From Montifringilla adamsi (taxonomy: Eukaryota; Chordata; Aves; Passeriformes; Passeridae): 64,000 bases of DNA. Below the pieces are notes generated by a model. That model saw only the letters and a list, made by a program, of their open reading frames with translations, searched no databases and was not told where the DNA came from. The stretch's first letter is position 1. Every line of letters starts with the position of its first letter. The stretch covers positions 186,001 through 250,000 of the forward strand of contig JAGGNK010015447.1 of assembly GCA_017590115.1 (NCBI GenBank), read 5' to 3'. Positions 12,091 to 24,250 of this stretch are shown here, piece by piece. Both the position numbers and the translations under genes were made by a program.

Positions 12091-12720
12091 TGGTTTTATT
12101 TCCAATTCATCACAAAGCTCAGGATTTTGGGAGGAGGGTAGGTGAGTTAAGGTGAGTTGGGCTTGCCTGCCTGCCCCCTGTGGCACCTGCAAGCCCTGAG
12201 CCAGCTGACATTGTTTCAGTGCAGAATGCTGAGACAAAATCAGAGGATGAGCAAACCCTGGCCTGCAGCCTTTGTATGTAATCCACCTGTCCAACAGCAC
12301 TGACATCATCTCCTGGAGAAGGAACTGGGAGGAACTTCAGTGTAGAAACCTCAGAGTTCAGTATAGCTCTGTTGGATTGGGTCTCCTGCCCCTTGACGGG
12401 GGCTAAGATCAAGTTCTTTCACATATTTAATACCTTTTACATACACAGCAGAAATTATGCTTCGAGAGAGTCTGTTTTTGAAATGTGACATTGGCTTTTT
12501 CAGCGCTCAGTTCCATTTTAGTTCCTACACTGATCCTGCCCTCTTCCCCACATTCTCTGGCAAGATGAAGGAGCTCAGTGCCTGGCAGTGAGTGTTTTAT
12601 TGGCTCCAAAAAAGGTGGGCTGAGGGAATGCTGGGGAGTGACTGGGAGATGCCGGGAAGTACAATGGGAATGCTCAAGGAATGTGCAAGCACTGCAGAGC
12701 TACGTGCGTGGTGGTGGTGG

Positions 12721-13171
12721 TGATGCCTTGTGAAGGCTGACCTAGAACAGAGGCTAGATGGAGTTAAAGAATACAGTAGGTATTTATTAGGAGGCCTCAA
12801 CAGATCCACCTTGGGCAGCACAAGAGCCCAGCCTGGGCTACACCCCAGGTAAACCCAAAATGGTCACAAAAACAAACAACCAGTCACGGGGTCTCACACT
12901 TTTATTTTGGTCCATTAGCATATTGGAGTTAATTGTATAATTACAACTCTAGCCCATTAAGTCCCATCCTTCTTGTTTTCTTCAGTCCACCATTGTTTAT
13001 GCTCTTGGGCCTGAGATCTGGATTGCCTGTCCTTGGGTCCCCAGCTAGAGAAGGAATTGTTTTGTCTACCTAGTCTGTGAAGAGAGCTTACTATCCTCGT
13101 ATATGAAGCCCAGACCCACACACTAAAGCAGCACAGAATCTGAAAAATAAAAGCTAATACCTGAGGCATCA
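12721..13171 (-). mobile_element. Solo LTR of an avian endogenous retrovirus
   Basis: Read on the minus strand, it begins TGATGCCTCAGG at 13171 and ends CAAGGCATCA at 12721. The 7-base terminal inverted repeats (TGATGCC/GGCATCA) are perfect and it has TG...CA ends. A poly(A) signal lies in CCTAATAAATACC, about 65 bases before the 3' end. GTGG occurs directly outside both ends, fitting a 4-base target duplication, although the left flank is itself a GTG repeat. There is no internal region, so the provirus was lost by LTR-LTR recombination. At 451 bases it is a typical LTR length. Confidence 0.85.
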
Positions 13172-16100
13172 GTGGGGCAGTAATTTCTGAGAGATCCCAC
13201 CAAAAATGCTGCAGTAACACAGAATGGGAATATTGGAAGTGGAAGTGAAGTGGAAGTGAAGTGATTTGTCCTGCAGACTGCAGACAGTGGAGATGGGTCC
13301 CACAAGGTCTTGTGGGACAGAAAACCTTGTTTTTAAAATGAACTGAGCATAGCTTGTTCTAAAAACGATCAAGATTCATGCTACAGAATCCAGCAGAAGG
13401 AAGAATTTAAAAGCAAATGAGTTAAGCTGGGAAGAAGAAAAGTAGGATGAGAAGGTGTAACAAACATAGAGAAGGGCTGCATGACAAATGTCTGCATCAT
13501 CTGTCTTTTTGCTTTAAATTCTGTCATTTCTGTGTTTTCTCCTGAATACCAGCATTAGGAAAAAGAGAGTTATGGTGTAAGTTCTTGGAGTGGGTGAGTA
13601 ATACTATATTGCAGAGCTCCACAGGGAAATTTGCCTTTATTATTTGCATTACCATATTACCAAAAGGCCTTTGGGAATCAAAACATGTTATTTTTTTAGG
13701 CCCTACGTGGCAGAAGTTTCTCCACTATAAGCAATAACTCTATAAAGAAAAAGTGCAGTGATAGGGAAGATAAGAACTGGAAGCAATACTAGGAAAATCT
13801 GTTATGCATATTAATATTGCATAGAAATCTTGGTGGGAGATGAAACTGGATTTTAGATTTGGATTTTACTTCTGAAATAAAAAATGCTGTGCTGAATCTG
13901 TGGAGATAGCTTTAGATAATTAGGCTTTCTGAGCTCTCTTTTTTTTCTTTAATGCAAGAAATATGCTACTAGTGCAGTTCCTGGGCTCTGTAGACTAGGG
14001 AATGCTGATGGCATCCTAGAGAAACTTCCTCATGTCACTGGAGAAAACCGGAATTGTGGAATATGCTGGTAAACAGATTTTTAAAAAAGCCAAACAGACT
14101 GGGAAAATGTTAGTGACTTACCATAGAGCCACCAGCATTTATATAGGTCAGATTCCAATAGGATACCTGGGCCATTGGTAAAGATTCCTGAAGGGAATGG
14201 ATGGCAGGTTTTATAATCTTAATTTCAGCACAGCTGCTATCTCTGTGGAAAAGCTGCCTTCATAATAAAAGAGATTTGTATTTAAGCAGCCAAAATTACA
14301 TACTGTTCCATCATCAAGTTCAACCTTCTCCCTCCCCAGCATTCAGGGGATGCTGGACTTCTGAAGGACAGAGCAAGAGAGACTCCTGAAGGGAATGTGT
14401 AGCTCCAGAAGTTGTGGTGGCCTGGCTCATGCCATGCACTACAGTACTTGCAGGGAGCACTGGGTGTGCAGCTCCTAGAATGTGTTTTTTCACTTAAAAG
14501 TAGCTTCTTTTTTTCCATTCAAAAAAGTCAATTTCAGCCATGTCTGAAATGAATCTGAGAGATCTTGGTCACAGCAAAGCATAGACATTGTTCCACCATA
14601 ACTGAGCCTGCCAGCTGCTGGATTTGGGTTAAAATTCAAGCAACCCAGAAATGACATTTATCCATTTTGTTGATGATATGGCTGTGCATTTGTCCCTGGG
14701 AAGAGAGGGAATTGTTTTTCCTGCTTATTCAGTTGAATACACACAGTTCTGTGACTCTTTTCTTTAGAAACAGGGCAGGGCAGTTCCTGTAAATTTAAGT
14801 ATGTCATTTAAAAATCATGAGGAAGTACAGGCAAGGCTTCATGGCCTGCACTGAGTGGAATTTGATCACTGTTTATTGTACTGGCATATTGGAAGAGGTT
14901 TTGTTATCTAATGTGGTTGCTGATTGATGCTGGCATTAGTATATGATTGCCTCTGAAGGTTTCATGTCTCCACAAGATCTCAGAACAGAAAATTATGGCA
15001 ACAAATTTTAGAGAAACTAAAGGGTTGGCTTAATGAAAAAAGTACAAAATAAGGCTGGGGTGGAGCTAGATGGTGATGAGAAAATCTTATGGACTCCAGT
15101 TTTCAGGAGCTCCTGTACCTATTTCTCTTGCCAGAAATGCACAAAATAACAGGGAATTGGGGAATCTATTCAAGGCTCTCTGTTTAAACCCTTTCTGGGC
15201 ATTGCTTCCATATCTGCTTCCCTTGTGAAATCAAGGCTTTTACTTTATTAAGGATTATATCTCGATAAGGCCATATCTGTGGAAGGACCTTTTTTTTCTC
15301 TTTCTTCACAGAAAGGTGTTGAAATCAGGAATCTCTCAACAGAGACCCAGGAATAGAGTCTGCTGGTAAACCATTCCTGCTGTAATGGGTTCATAGGCGA
15401 AACTTGTTGCCTTTCCCACTGCTGCTCAAGAAAGATGATTTGCCTTGTAACAAGGACTCTGAAAAAATTTAGAATGTGATATTACCTTTATTATAATTTT
15501 CTGTTTTGTTTAGGTTTGTTTTTTTTTTTTTTTTTAAATGCTACCTTAGTGTGTCTGCACTTATAACTATAGAATATATACAGACTATCTCATAGAAAAT
15601 AACATCTGCTGCCTAGGGTTCACCCAAAAGATCATCTATTTTCTCCTTAAATACAGTCTTCACAACTTGAAACATTTTGTATTTAAGTACCTAAATTTGT
15701 TGAGAGTTGCTTCAGCAATTGTCACATGAGAGCATTTGAAAAAAAATTCTTGAGGGGAAATTTGACTTGCAAAAAAGTAGATTTGAGGTTAGAAAACAAA
15801 GAGACATTTCACCCTATTTAACCTTTCCAAAATGCTTTCTATTTGGTTTGTGTCAGTTCCTGTCTCCAGTAGCTGACACCTTGTCCTTAGAGCATTCTCA
15901 CACATGGGACAGACTGTGAAATTGTACAGAAAGACAGCAAAAGGCTTTAAAACACTTTAAAATACCATTTTAAGTGGCTTTAGTAAAAAATGTAGGATGC
16001 ACTGTAGTGACTGGGTGCAGGCTTGTTCAGCCAAATACACTGATCAGTGAGGGGTTACATTTGGCTGACCCTTCTTTGTACCCTTTCATGTCCTATTTTT

Positions 16101-17789
16101 AACTTCCCTCTTGTTTTGCCCTGACCCACTAAATGTTCCTTAAGTTCAGTCTCTCAGGCCCACCTCAAATATCCTCAGTTGTCCTGTTCCTCTTGTTTTC
16201 TCCTTCTTAGCAGTTACAAATTCTTCTCAAAAGCTGTGCGTGACGATCCTTGGTGGTTCCATCAATGAGTGGCTTTTGTTTTTTCCCAGTGCCCCTCTGT
16301 CTCCTCTGCACCTGGCTTGGGTCTCTGCATGTTCTTGTTTACAAATTCCTCCTTCATTTAATATTCTCTTGGAAGTGAAAGGGTTCTTGAGTTGATAAAG
16401 AAGCAGAGCCCCTCACCTTCCATATGTCCTTAGAGTGGTGGCTTCTGTCTTGTACTGAAGCTCTTGATGTAGCTCTTGAGTGCTTCAGGGGCTGAACAGG
16501 GAGGCAGAATGTGTGCTTCTACTATTTCCCCTTAATCACAACTGATTAAACGCTTGTTTAATATGGCACTCACAGCACTGCGTAGTATGGGCAGTACTTC
16601 AGCGTGTTGTTTGCTTGGCTATCTCAAAACCTATCATCATCCCTGAGACAGAATTAATTTCTGAAGCAATGCTCTGGGCAATGATTCTGGTGCTGTTGCC
16701 CTGAAAAACAACAGCCAAAGTCTAATTGTGGTAGGAGCAAACTTTCAGAAGAGAGCACCAGGAACTAGCCTGTTTTATAGTTATAATATTTTTATTTCAC
16801 CTGGATAGAGAGAATCAAGTCCTTATTTCGTTCCCTATTTACACATTATTGTTTTCAGCAGAAAATGGCTGCAGATGGCCCTGTTGAGAACAGTGGTGCA
16901 AAGATATTTTCTCATCAGCACAAACAGAGCCTTACACTGGCTCTGAATGGGAGAGCACTCCTGAGATTGTTGTCTTTCTCTTCCACACAGATAATAAATC
17001 TGAGCTAGAACTGCCAGTGCAAATCAGAGATTAAAATCTGCCCTTTGCCCCCATGTGCCTGTTAGGGGCAGAAGGCAGTGTGTTCTCCCTGTGGAAAGAG
17101 AGGCAGAACTGTGCTGCCAAGCTGTAACAGAAGAAGAGCCGTAATGAGCATAAAAGAAGTTGGAAGAGTATTAACTTACACAAGTGACCAGAATCTGTAA
17201 CTGATATGGAACAAAACAGCATCTGTGTCCTCTCCCTGCTTCAGGGCCAGCAAATCTCTTCACACTCATAGCAACAGCCACACTGAATAGACCTGCAGGA
17301 GCTTTCATCACCTCTACCAATATGTGACCCTTGTCCTGCTGCTCTTGTTAGCAAGGACTCTATTTTTCATAACCTCTCTTCAGGCAGGTTGGACTGCCCT
17401 TCATTCTTTTGATGAACTAATCACACCCTTGGATGACAGGCCAATGAGAGGGGAAGAAATATGGGGAGCTCAGTATCATCCTGTGAGCAGGATAAACACA
17501 TACAAGAGTTGGGAAACTGAAACTGACTTCTGAAAATGTCTCTGTTGGCAGGAAGGGGAAGGATTTGACATCCAGCTTTCAAAGTCACGTTTCAGAAGGG
17601 GGTCAGAAAGGGTCAGTCTTCTTTTCCTTCCAGGGAAGGCTTCTGGAGGCTGGGAAAGAAAACAAGATATGCTCTACCTCTGGCTCCTCTTGTTGGTTTG
17701 GTAGGCTGTGACTCCCAGTACTTCTCCTGCACCAGAACTTCTCTGCCTTGCAGAAGCTGGGCTGGGAGTGTAATTTGTTGTAAATAGTG
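13172..17789. other. Long single-copy intergenic stretch
   Basis: 4.6 kb with almost no recognisable repeat. A GGAAGTGAAGT direct repeat lies at about 13229-13261 and a T-rich tract near 15519-15535. No exon with both a family match and splice sites is seen. The repeat-poor state makes it a candidate place for conserved non-coding elements. Confidence 0.5.
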
Positions 17790-17850
17790 TCTCCATTTTT
17801 CCTGCAGCCTCCCTTCAGGCCCTGAAAGGCCACAATCAAGTTCTTTAGTC
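17790..17850 (-). mobile_element. CR1 LINE internal fragment
   Basis: CAGCCTCCCTTCAGGCCCTG and AAAGGCCACAATCAAGTTC match CR1 antisense (compare GGCTCCCTTCAGGCACTGGA at 9297). The surrounding 100 bases may be more diverged CR1. Confidence 0.6.
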
Positions 17851-20596
17851 TTGCCCATTCCCTTTCAGGATTGGGTCAGAGATCTTTATCTTGGACTAAA
17901 AGCATCTGGAAGAATCAGGGTTTATCATAGTCAAATCCACTGTTCCTGTATAATCTCTGTGTCTAATAATCATTCCTGTTCTTATCCCGGTCTGTGGGAA
18001 CAGGACTTTACTGCTGCTGCCCTTGGTCTTTAGCTGGGCAACTCTTGCACAGAGTAAAGAAAATATGCATTTCTGAAAGTCCAGTGGCTCTGTTGCCCTT
18101 TGAGTCTTTAAAGGCATCAATTCCATCAGTAGGATTGGTCTTCAAAAGTGTTTCAAGCATCAAAGAACATAAAATCCACTGCAAGACAAATTGGTTTAAA
18201 TTTCAAACAGTCCAAGTGTTATATGAAGACTCCAAAGTTTCTCAGATTGCTTAAAGATTGCTTGGAGCTAATTGGTTGAGAGTTAGGTGCCTTTGAGAAT
18301 CTGAAAGTACCTTGACCTTATTTATGTATTCTGAACTGACACTTACATGTAAAGCCATTTTGGTCTTCACTAGATGGAATTCAAACAGAAAATAACAAAG
18401 CAAGCTGCCAAGGATGCCTTCAAAGTAAAAGACAGGTTATTTCTTGTTCATTTTCTGAACTGATAAAAAAATTGTAATGTTTTACCAGCTCAGCTACAAT
18501 ATTTTTTTCTTGCTGTATTACTGTCCAATCAGAAGTTTTTTGAAGAAGCAACAGTTCACCTGAGAAAAATCTGTTTCATTTTCAGGAAGAGTGGGACAAA
18601 GAATTGCTCTGCTTTTGAAGCCTTCCCCTTTTGTTAGTGAAGGGTGTATTTACATGCTAAATCTTTCTTAAATTATTAGATGCCTATATATAGGGTTTTT
18701 TTATATGGACATACCTAGGTCTTGCAGCACATTTGGGCGTAGTAATTAAAAAAACAAAAAAGAGGGTTTTTTCAAGGGAGAGAATTAAATCTGCATTGTC
18801 TGACTTTTATTAGCATAGTACTCTATATCTGGCATCACCTTTTCAGTGATAAGACTTCATGCCTTTGTCTCTTGTGTGCAGCAGCGTGTCATGTGATTTT
18901 GTCTTGCTTTAGAGAATCAGAGCTTGCTGGTGCTTCATTTGTACCCTGAGAGCTCTGGAAATCTTTTCCTCCCTTCTAGCTCAAGGTTGCTCCAAGTGCA
19001 TTGCTGATTTTATTTTTCTCTGTTCAAAGAAATCAAAGGGAAAATTTTGCAAAGATTTCTTGGTGACTCTCATCCAAAGTTTATGCCCTGTTGTGCTCTG
19101 AGTGGGTAGATTCAAGTTTTTTCCTCTATAAATTGAACTGAATCACACTTGGCTGAGGTTATTCCACAAAGCTGAACCAGAATGTTGCTTGTGTGGAATA
19201 TTGATTCCAACAAGTGAAATGCTCTTATGGAGCTCTCGAAGGTGATCGTCCCCAAACCTGAAGGGTTCAAACTTAATTTGAAATTGCTGAATAAGATTTG
19301 TGTGATATCATCCCTTCCTGGGGACTAGCAGGAGACAAAGCAGCTGTACTTGCACAATAGTTCTGCAAGGAGGTTAATCTTTCCGGTTGATACATTCCAA
19401 GATTATAGAAAGACTGGATAGGATTGACTTCTAGAGTACCAGTAAACAAGACTGTCTCTTCTGATTTCCACACTTATTTTCAGCATTTTTTTCCTTATCA
19501 AAATTAGGTACCATCAAATAGAGTCTCTGGGGTGGAGAAGGGAAACAGATTTGTGAGGCATCATCATTATGTACTGTATTTTGTCATGCTAGGAGGGAAG
19601 TAGGAAGAAGGAGTGATAAGAAATTTATGTCTTGTATTTTATTACTCATCCAAAGTCTTCAATTATTAGTGCTATGCTAATGAAGTCTTTTTGGATTGTC
19701 TGACAGATCTTATGATAATCTCCTTAACGAGACAATAAAACTGGGAGGATGGCAATTGGGTAATTAGCTGATAATCAATATCCAGCAGCTGTGATGAGAT
19801 GGCAGGCAGATATCAGGCCCTGCTCCAGGCTCTGGGTACTTTGTCAGTTCAAGTTTCAGGGAAGATGTTGCCAAAACAATAATAATTGCATTGTGCAACA
19901 AGAGTTGGGATAAAGGAATAGCAGCCTAATAGTGACAATAATTTAAACTGAATATGTAGAAATCCTTTTTCCTACACAAATCATTATGAAGTGATTTATC
20001 CTGGCAATTTGAGTTTTTTCTTGACATAGGCATTAGACAGGGAAGATCTGAAATGCCCTGAGTAAAACCTTAAACTCCTAAATCTCCAAAGAGCCAGGGA
20101 TATCAGCCCGTGTTACGTTAAACATTTAATTATAACTTCATGGATGCAAAGCTGATTGGACCACTCCTTTACAGTCTCAGAGGCAACTTGAACAGGATTT
20201 ACTTCATTTATGTGTAGACATCAACAGCAAAGACATAGACATAATTCTGAGCAAGATAACTCCCATGATATCCAGAAAGAAGGAGCAGGGGTTACCTGGT
20301 GTAACCATTCTGATGGAGATGTGGTGCATCCTGGAGGTCTCTGGTTCTGTTCATTACCTCTGGAGGTTAGGATGGCCACATCATATGCGTGAAGTTCAGA
20401 GAATTGAACCTCACTGTGATTAAACACATCACAGACACCAATGAGAATAAGAACTCTTTTGGAGAGAGTCTGTTTGTATGGCAGATCCAATGGCACAATG
20501 ATGTTTTGTTTAATAATACAAAGCTAGGACATTGCTTTGTAAAATTCAGCTAATTCCAAGTATAACTTGGAGGTAGAAAAGGGAGAGCACAATTTG
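17851..20596. other. Single-copy intergenic DNA
   Basis: No repeat, RNA or exon is recognised in 2.7 kb. A 91-codon minus-strand frame at 20221-20496 has no known domain. Confidence 0.5.
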
Positions 20597-20890
20597 TCCA
20601 TAGAATGGACATTTAAGATCATCCGTTCCAGCCCCCTGCCATGGGCAGGGACACCTTCCACTAACCCAGCTTGCTCAAAGTCCCATCCAACCTGGCCTTG
20701 GACACTTCCAGGGATGGGGCAGCCACAGTTTCTCTGGGCAACCTGTGCCAGGGCCTCAGCACCCTCACAGGGAAGATTTTCTTCCTCATATCCAATCTAA
20801 ACCTGTTCTCTGACAGTGTGAAGCCATTCCCCCTTGTCCTGTCACTCCTGGCCTGTGTAAAAAGTCCCTCTCCATCCTGCTTGCAGGCCA
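20597..20890 (-). mobile_element. CR1 LINE 3' fragment
   Basis: It contains TTTAAGATCATCCGTTCC, CCTGCCATGGGCAGGGACAC, CCAACCTGGCCTTGGACACT, TTCCTCATATCCAATCTAAA and CCTTGTCCTGTCACTCCTGG, all antisense CR1. Confidence 0.93.
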
Positions 20891-23818
20891 TCTGTTACCT
20901 TTCATTGCCAATCCATGCAGATCCCAACATGGTTTCTCTATATGATTTTCCATTGTGCTCCATTGACCTGGGTTGGTGAGATACATACAGTATTGTGGAC
21001 AGGATATTTCCTGTGAAAATTAGGACTGAGCCCTATTCTTGATAAACCACCTAAAAATGCACGGGTTTTTGGTTTTTGGGTGGGGTTTTTTTGGCAAAAT
21101 TCCTGAATGTCACAGAATTCCCTCCCTTCCTAGCTCAGGGAAGTTTGGGGGTTTCTGGACTTGTGTGAGGTAAAAATCTGGCTGGAGGAGACAGGGTGGG
21201 CAGGCTGTGCTGGAAGCATTTCCCTCTCGTGTAATAGAGGGGGACTTTAAAAATGCCTCCTTCAAGTTTCTGCTCTTGCTAAAACCTCTTCTGAGGACTG
21301 TGCTGTGCTGCAAAGCACCTCAGTAACTCCTTCCCTACAGCTTGTGTCAAGCCTAGCTTGCACTGGTCAGCTCAAAGCAGAAAAGGATGATCACTGCTTT
21401 CACAGAACGTCCCAGAGGCTGGGAGACCCTGGCTTGAGAATCAGCTCAAAAATAGGAAATAAGGATTGGGGAAAATAAAGAAAAACACAAACAAACCAAA
21501 AAAACCCCAAGCAAACAAACAAAAAAAAAAGGCAACCTATCAGAAATAGTTGTCACAGCTTCTTGCATAATAAAGCAGGTTAGTGTTCCAGGGTTGTACT
21601 GCTGGAAGAGTTTGACAGGTTTACACTGAAAGACACCACTTAGAAGTGTTAACTTCTTTTAGCTTAGCCTTATGGAGCCTTTTCACTGCAGACTATAATG
21701 CTGGCTACAGCCTTCATCATTCATTCTTAAAATGTGAGGTTAATGTGTAGCTACATTGGATATTAAGGGAAACAGATGGAGCAAGGAACACAGTGAATCA
21801 CAGGGAATCTGTTCAAGAATTTTTCTCACTAACAGATTTTTTCCTTACTGAGCCTGCCTTAAGCATCAGAGCAAGCTCAAATCATCACCTAAATGCCAGT
21901 TCCACTGCTCCTTGGTTGGGATTCAAAGCTTCCACCTTAATGTTGGGGTTGTCTGTTTGGGTTGGGACCCACCAAGAAGAAGAAGCAAATTCTTTCTCAT
22001 TAACTTTAAGCTGGATCTTTGTTCCTAGTCTCTCCTGAAAGTCCCAGACTTGATTTCCCTGATGACCTGCAGTATTGTGCTTTGTAAACCTCATATGCAG
22101 GCCTGCTTATGTCAGCCATAAGAAGGCACTCCCAAGTCCTAACAGAAGCCATACCTCATATCTAAATTTACTGTAATTTCAGACTACCCATCAGCCTTCT
22201 GGCCAACTGCCCCAGGGCAGGGGATGGCTCTCTGGTTATATAAACAGGGTTGGAAGCACCAAGGGAGGTCAAACTGGCCTAATTCCCACAGTCAGAAAGC
22301 CCAGACAGGATTTCCATTGCTCTTTCATCAGATAGGATGGAGGAAGAATGTCTCTGATGCTCTCAGCTGGGAGCTGATAACCTTCCAGAGCTGGATAAAT
22401 AATAAATGGCTCCAGTGATGGTTGTCTCTGAAATGTGCTAATAATTTTGGTACAATGTGCAGATGGCATAGGTGTATATCTGTGCCCTCCAGGTGATCTA
22501 GAGTTTGTCACTGGTGTGTAAGAGAACAGAAGATGAGGGCCTGTTCTGAATCCAGTGGTTATTCCCTGGAGGACATGATCAAGGGAAGCATCACCACGTC
22601 TTGATTTTCTTAAAACTGGATGGCTTTCAGAAAGTAGAAGCTTTTTCTCAATATCCTCATTGTGTTCAATGAAGAAGCGAATGGATGAAATTGGAGTCTG
22701 TGGAACACAAAGGGATGGCACCAAGAGATCAAATGGCTCCTTTGTGCTCACATCTTTCAGAAAATCTTTTGCCCGTATTTTCTGTTAAGAGTTTGGAGCA
22801 AAACATTTCTAATCAGCTTCTGAACTGGTGAAAAAAAGAAAAGTGTTATTTTTTTTTCTTTCTATCATTACCCATTCTGAGAAAAATGTTTTGGCTTGAT
22901 TTGTTGTCAGCTGGTTTTCAAGTCTTCTTTTTTTCTTTTTTTTTTCTTTTTTTTTTTTTTTTTTAATTTTCCCCATGGCTCATATTGCAGTAATCTGTAC
23001 CCTTGGAACAAGACGATCAGAGCTTAGTATCTGCCCTTACTGCACTAATCCTCTTGGCTATGATGTGTGGCAAAGTGGCAGCTCTGAAAGACTTTGATAT
23101 CTTCTGCCCTCACCCGCTGGGTGGGATGTGGTGAGGAGCTGTGCTGTTTTGCATGGAGTGAGAGCAGAATATTCCCTGCTGTTCCTCTGCAGGAGGGAAG
23201 GACTTTGCACCACCCCTTCAGCTGGAACACCCTGCTTCTCTTGGCTTACCTCCACACAGGCTGGGGATGAGGGAGAGAGAATACGTCAGTCTTCCCATCC
23301 ATCTTCAATTCCACCTACATTGTCTTTGGAGTGCAAGGTACACTCAACCAATTTTAGGACGGGAGATAAAAATCTAAGGCCTTTTTTCTTTCTCTGTAGC
23401 AAGGAAAGGAAACCCAGCTTCTATTAAGAGGGTATAGAAATCTGTGTTGGTGTCAAGGCTCCCACTTAGCTGACACAGGTAGTTTATTCTTCCAAAAGGC
23501 TCCATCTGGGCTGATACTTGGTGTCTCCTGAGGCAGGAAAAGGCAGAGTTAACAGATTGGCAAAGTCAGAGTGGGAATCCTGTTCCTGTTCTGCATAAGA
23601 CCACAGGTTTGCAGTGTCAAGTGTCAGGAACAGACTGGGGGAGATGCAGGAAACCTCCTTCCCATTCTTTGCAAGGGGTTGGAATACTGTCCATTTACTG
23701 TGCTCAGGTGGTGGCACAGTGGAAAACTGCAGCTCCTGGGCTGGGCAGACAATCCCCTGTGTGATCCTGCATCAGGCTGTGTGTCTGTCTCTGCTTCTGT
23801 GGGGTCTTGGCTCTTGCA
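20891..23818. other. Intergenic DNA
   Basis: Mostly single-copy. It holds an A/C-rich tract at 21479-21531 and a T/C-rich tract at 22927-22964. It also contains the unidentified minus-strand frame at 22269-22781, listed separately. Confidence 0.5.
22266..22781 (-). other. 171-codon open frame behind a splice-acceptor-like site, unidentified
   Basis: On the minus strand CTCCAAACTCTTAACAG ends at 22782. The frame from 22781 stays open for about 171 codons to a TGA, starting KIRAKDFLKDVSTKEPFDLL. The peptide is hydrophilic with a mixed composition, and I recognise no domain. No convincing donor is seen, so it could only be a terminal exon. Chance frames of this length are expected once or twice in 64 kb. 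Confidence 0.15.
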
Positions 23819-24250
23819 GTCATAGAATCATAGAATCCACTGAGTTGGAAGGGATCCACAAGGATCATCCAGCCCAACTCCTGGCCCTGCACAGACCCCC
23901 CAACAATCCCACCCTGTGCATCCCTGAGAGTGCTGTGCAAATGCTCCTGGAGCTCTGGCAGCCTTGGAGCCGTGACCATCCCTGGGGAGCCTGTTCAGTG
24001 CCCCAGCACCCTCTGGGGAAGAAGCTTTGCCTGATATCCACCCTAACCCTCCCCTGACACAGCTCCAGCTGTTCCCTGGGTCCTGTCCCTGGTCACGCAG
24101 AGCAGAGATCAGAGCCTGCCCCTCCTCCTCATGAGGAAGCTGCAGAACTGCTGTGAGCTCTGGCCTCAGTCTGCTCTTCCCCAGCTGAACAAACCAAGTG
24201 ACATCAGCCACTTCTTTTGTGTCTTCACCTCCAGGCCCTCACCATTTCCC
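23819..24250 (-). mobile_element. CR1 LINE 3' fragment, second subfamily
   Basis: It begins TCATAGAATCATAGAATCCA and GAGTTGGAAGGGATCCACAA, then gives CCAACTCCTGGCCCTGCACA, GGAGCCTGTTCAGTGCCCCA and AACTGCTGTGAGCTCTGGCC. It matches the sense copy at 40480-40818 better than the copies at 9052 or 20597, so it is a distinct CR1 subfamily. Confidence 0.92.

Larger units (their letters stand above)
9774..12720. other. Intergenic DNA with small CR1 tails
   Basis: Mostly single-copy. It holds a G7-T-G6 run near 10296-10309, a T run near 10387-10402 and the two CR1 tail fragments listed separately. No exon is recognised. Confidence 0.5.
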
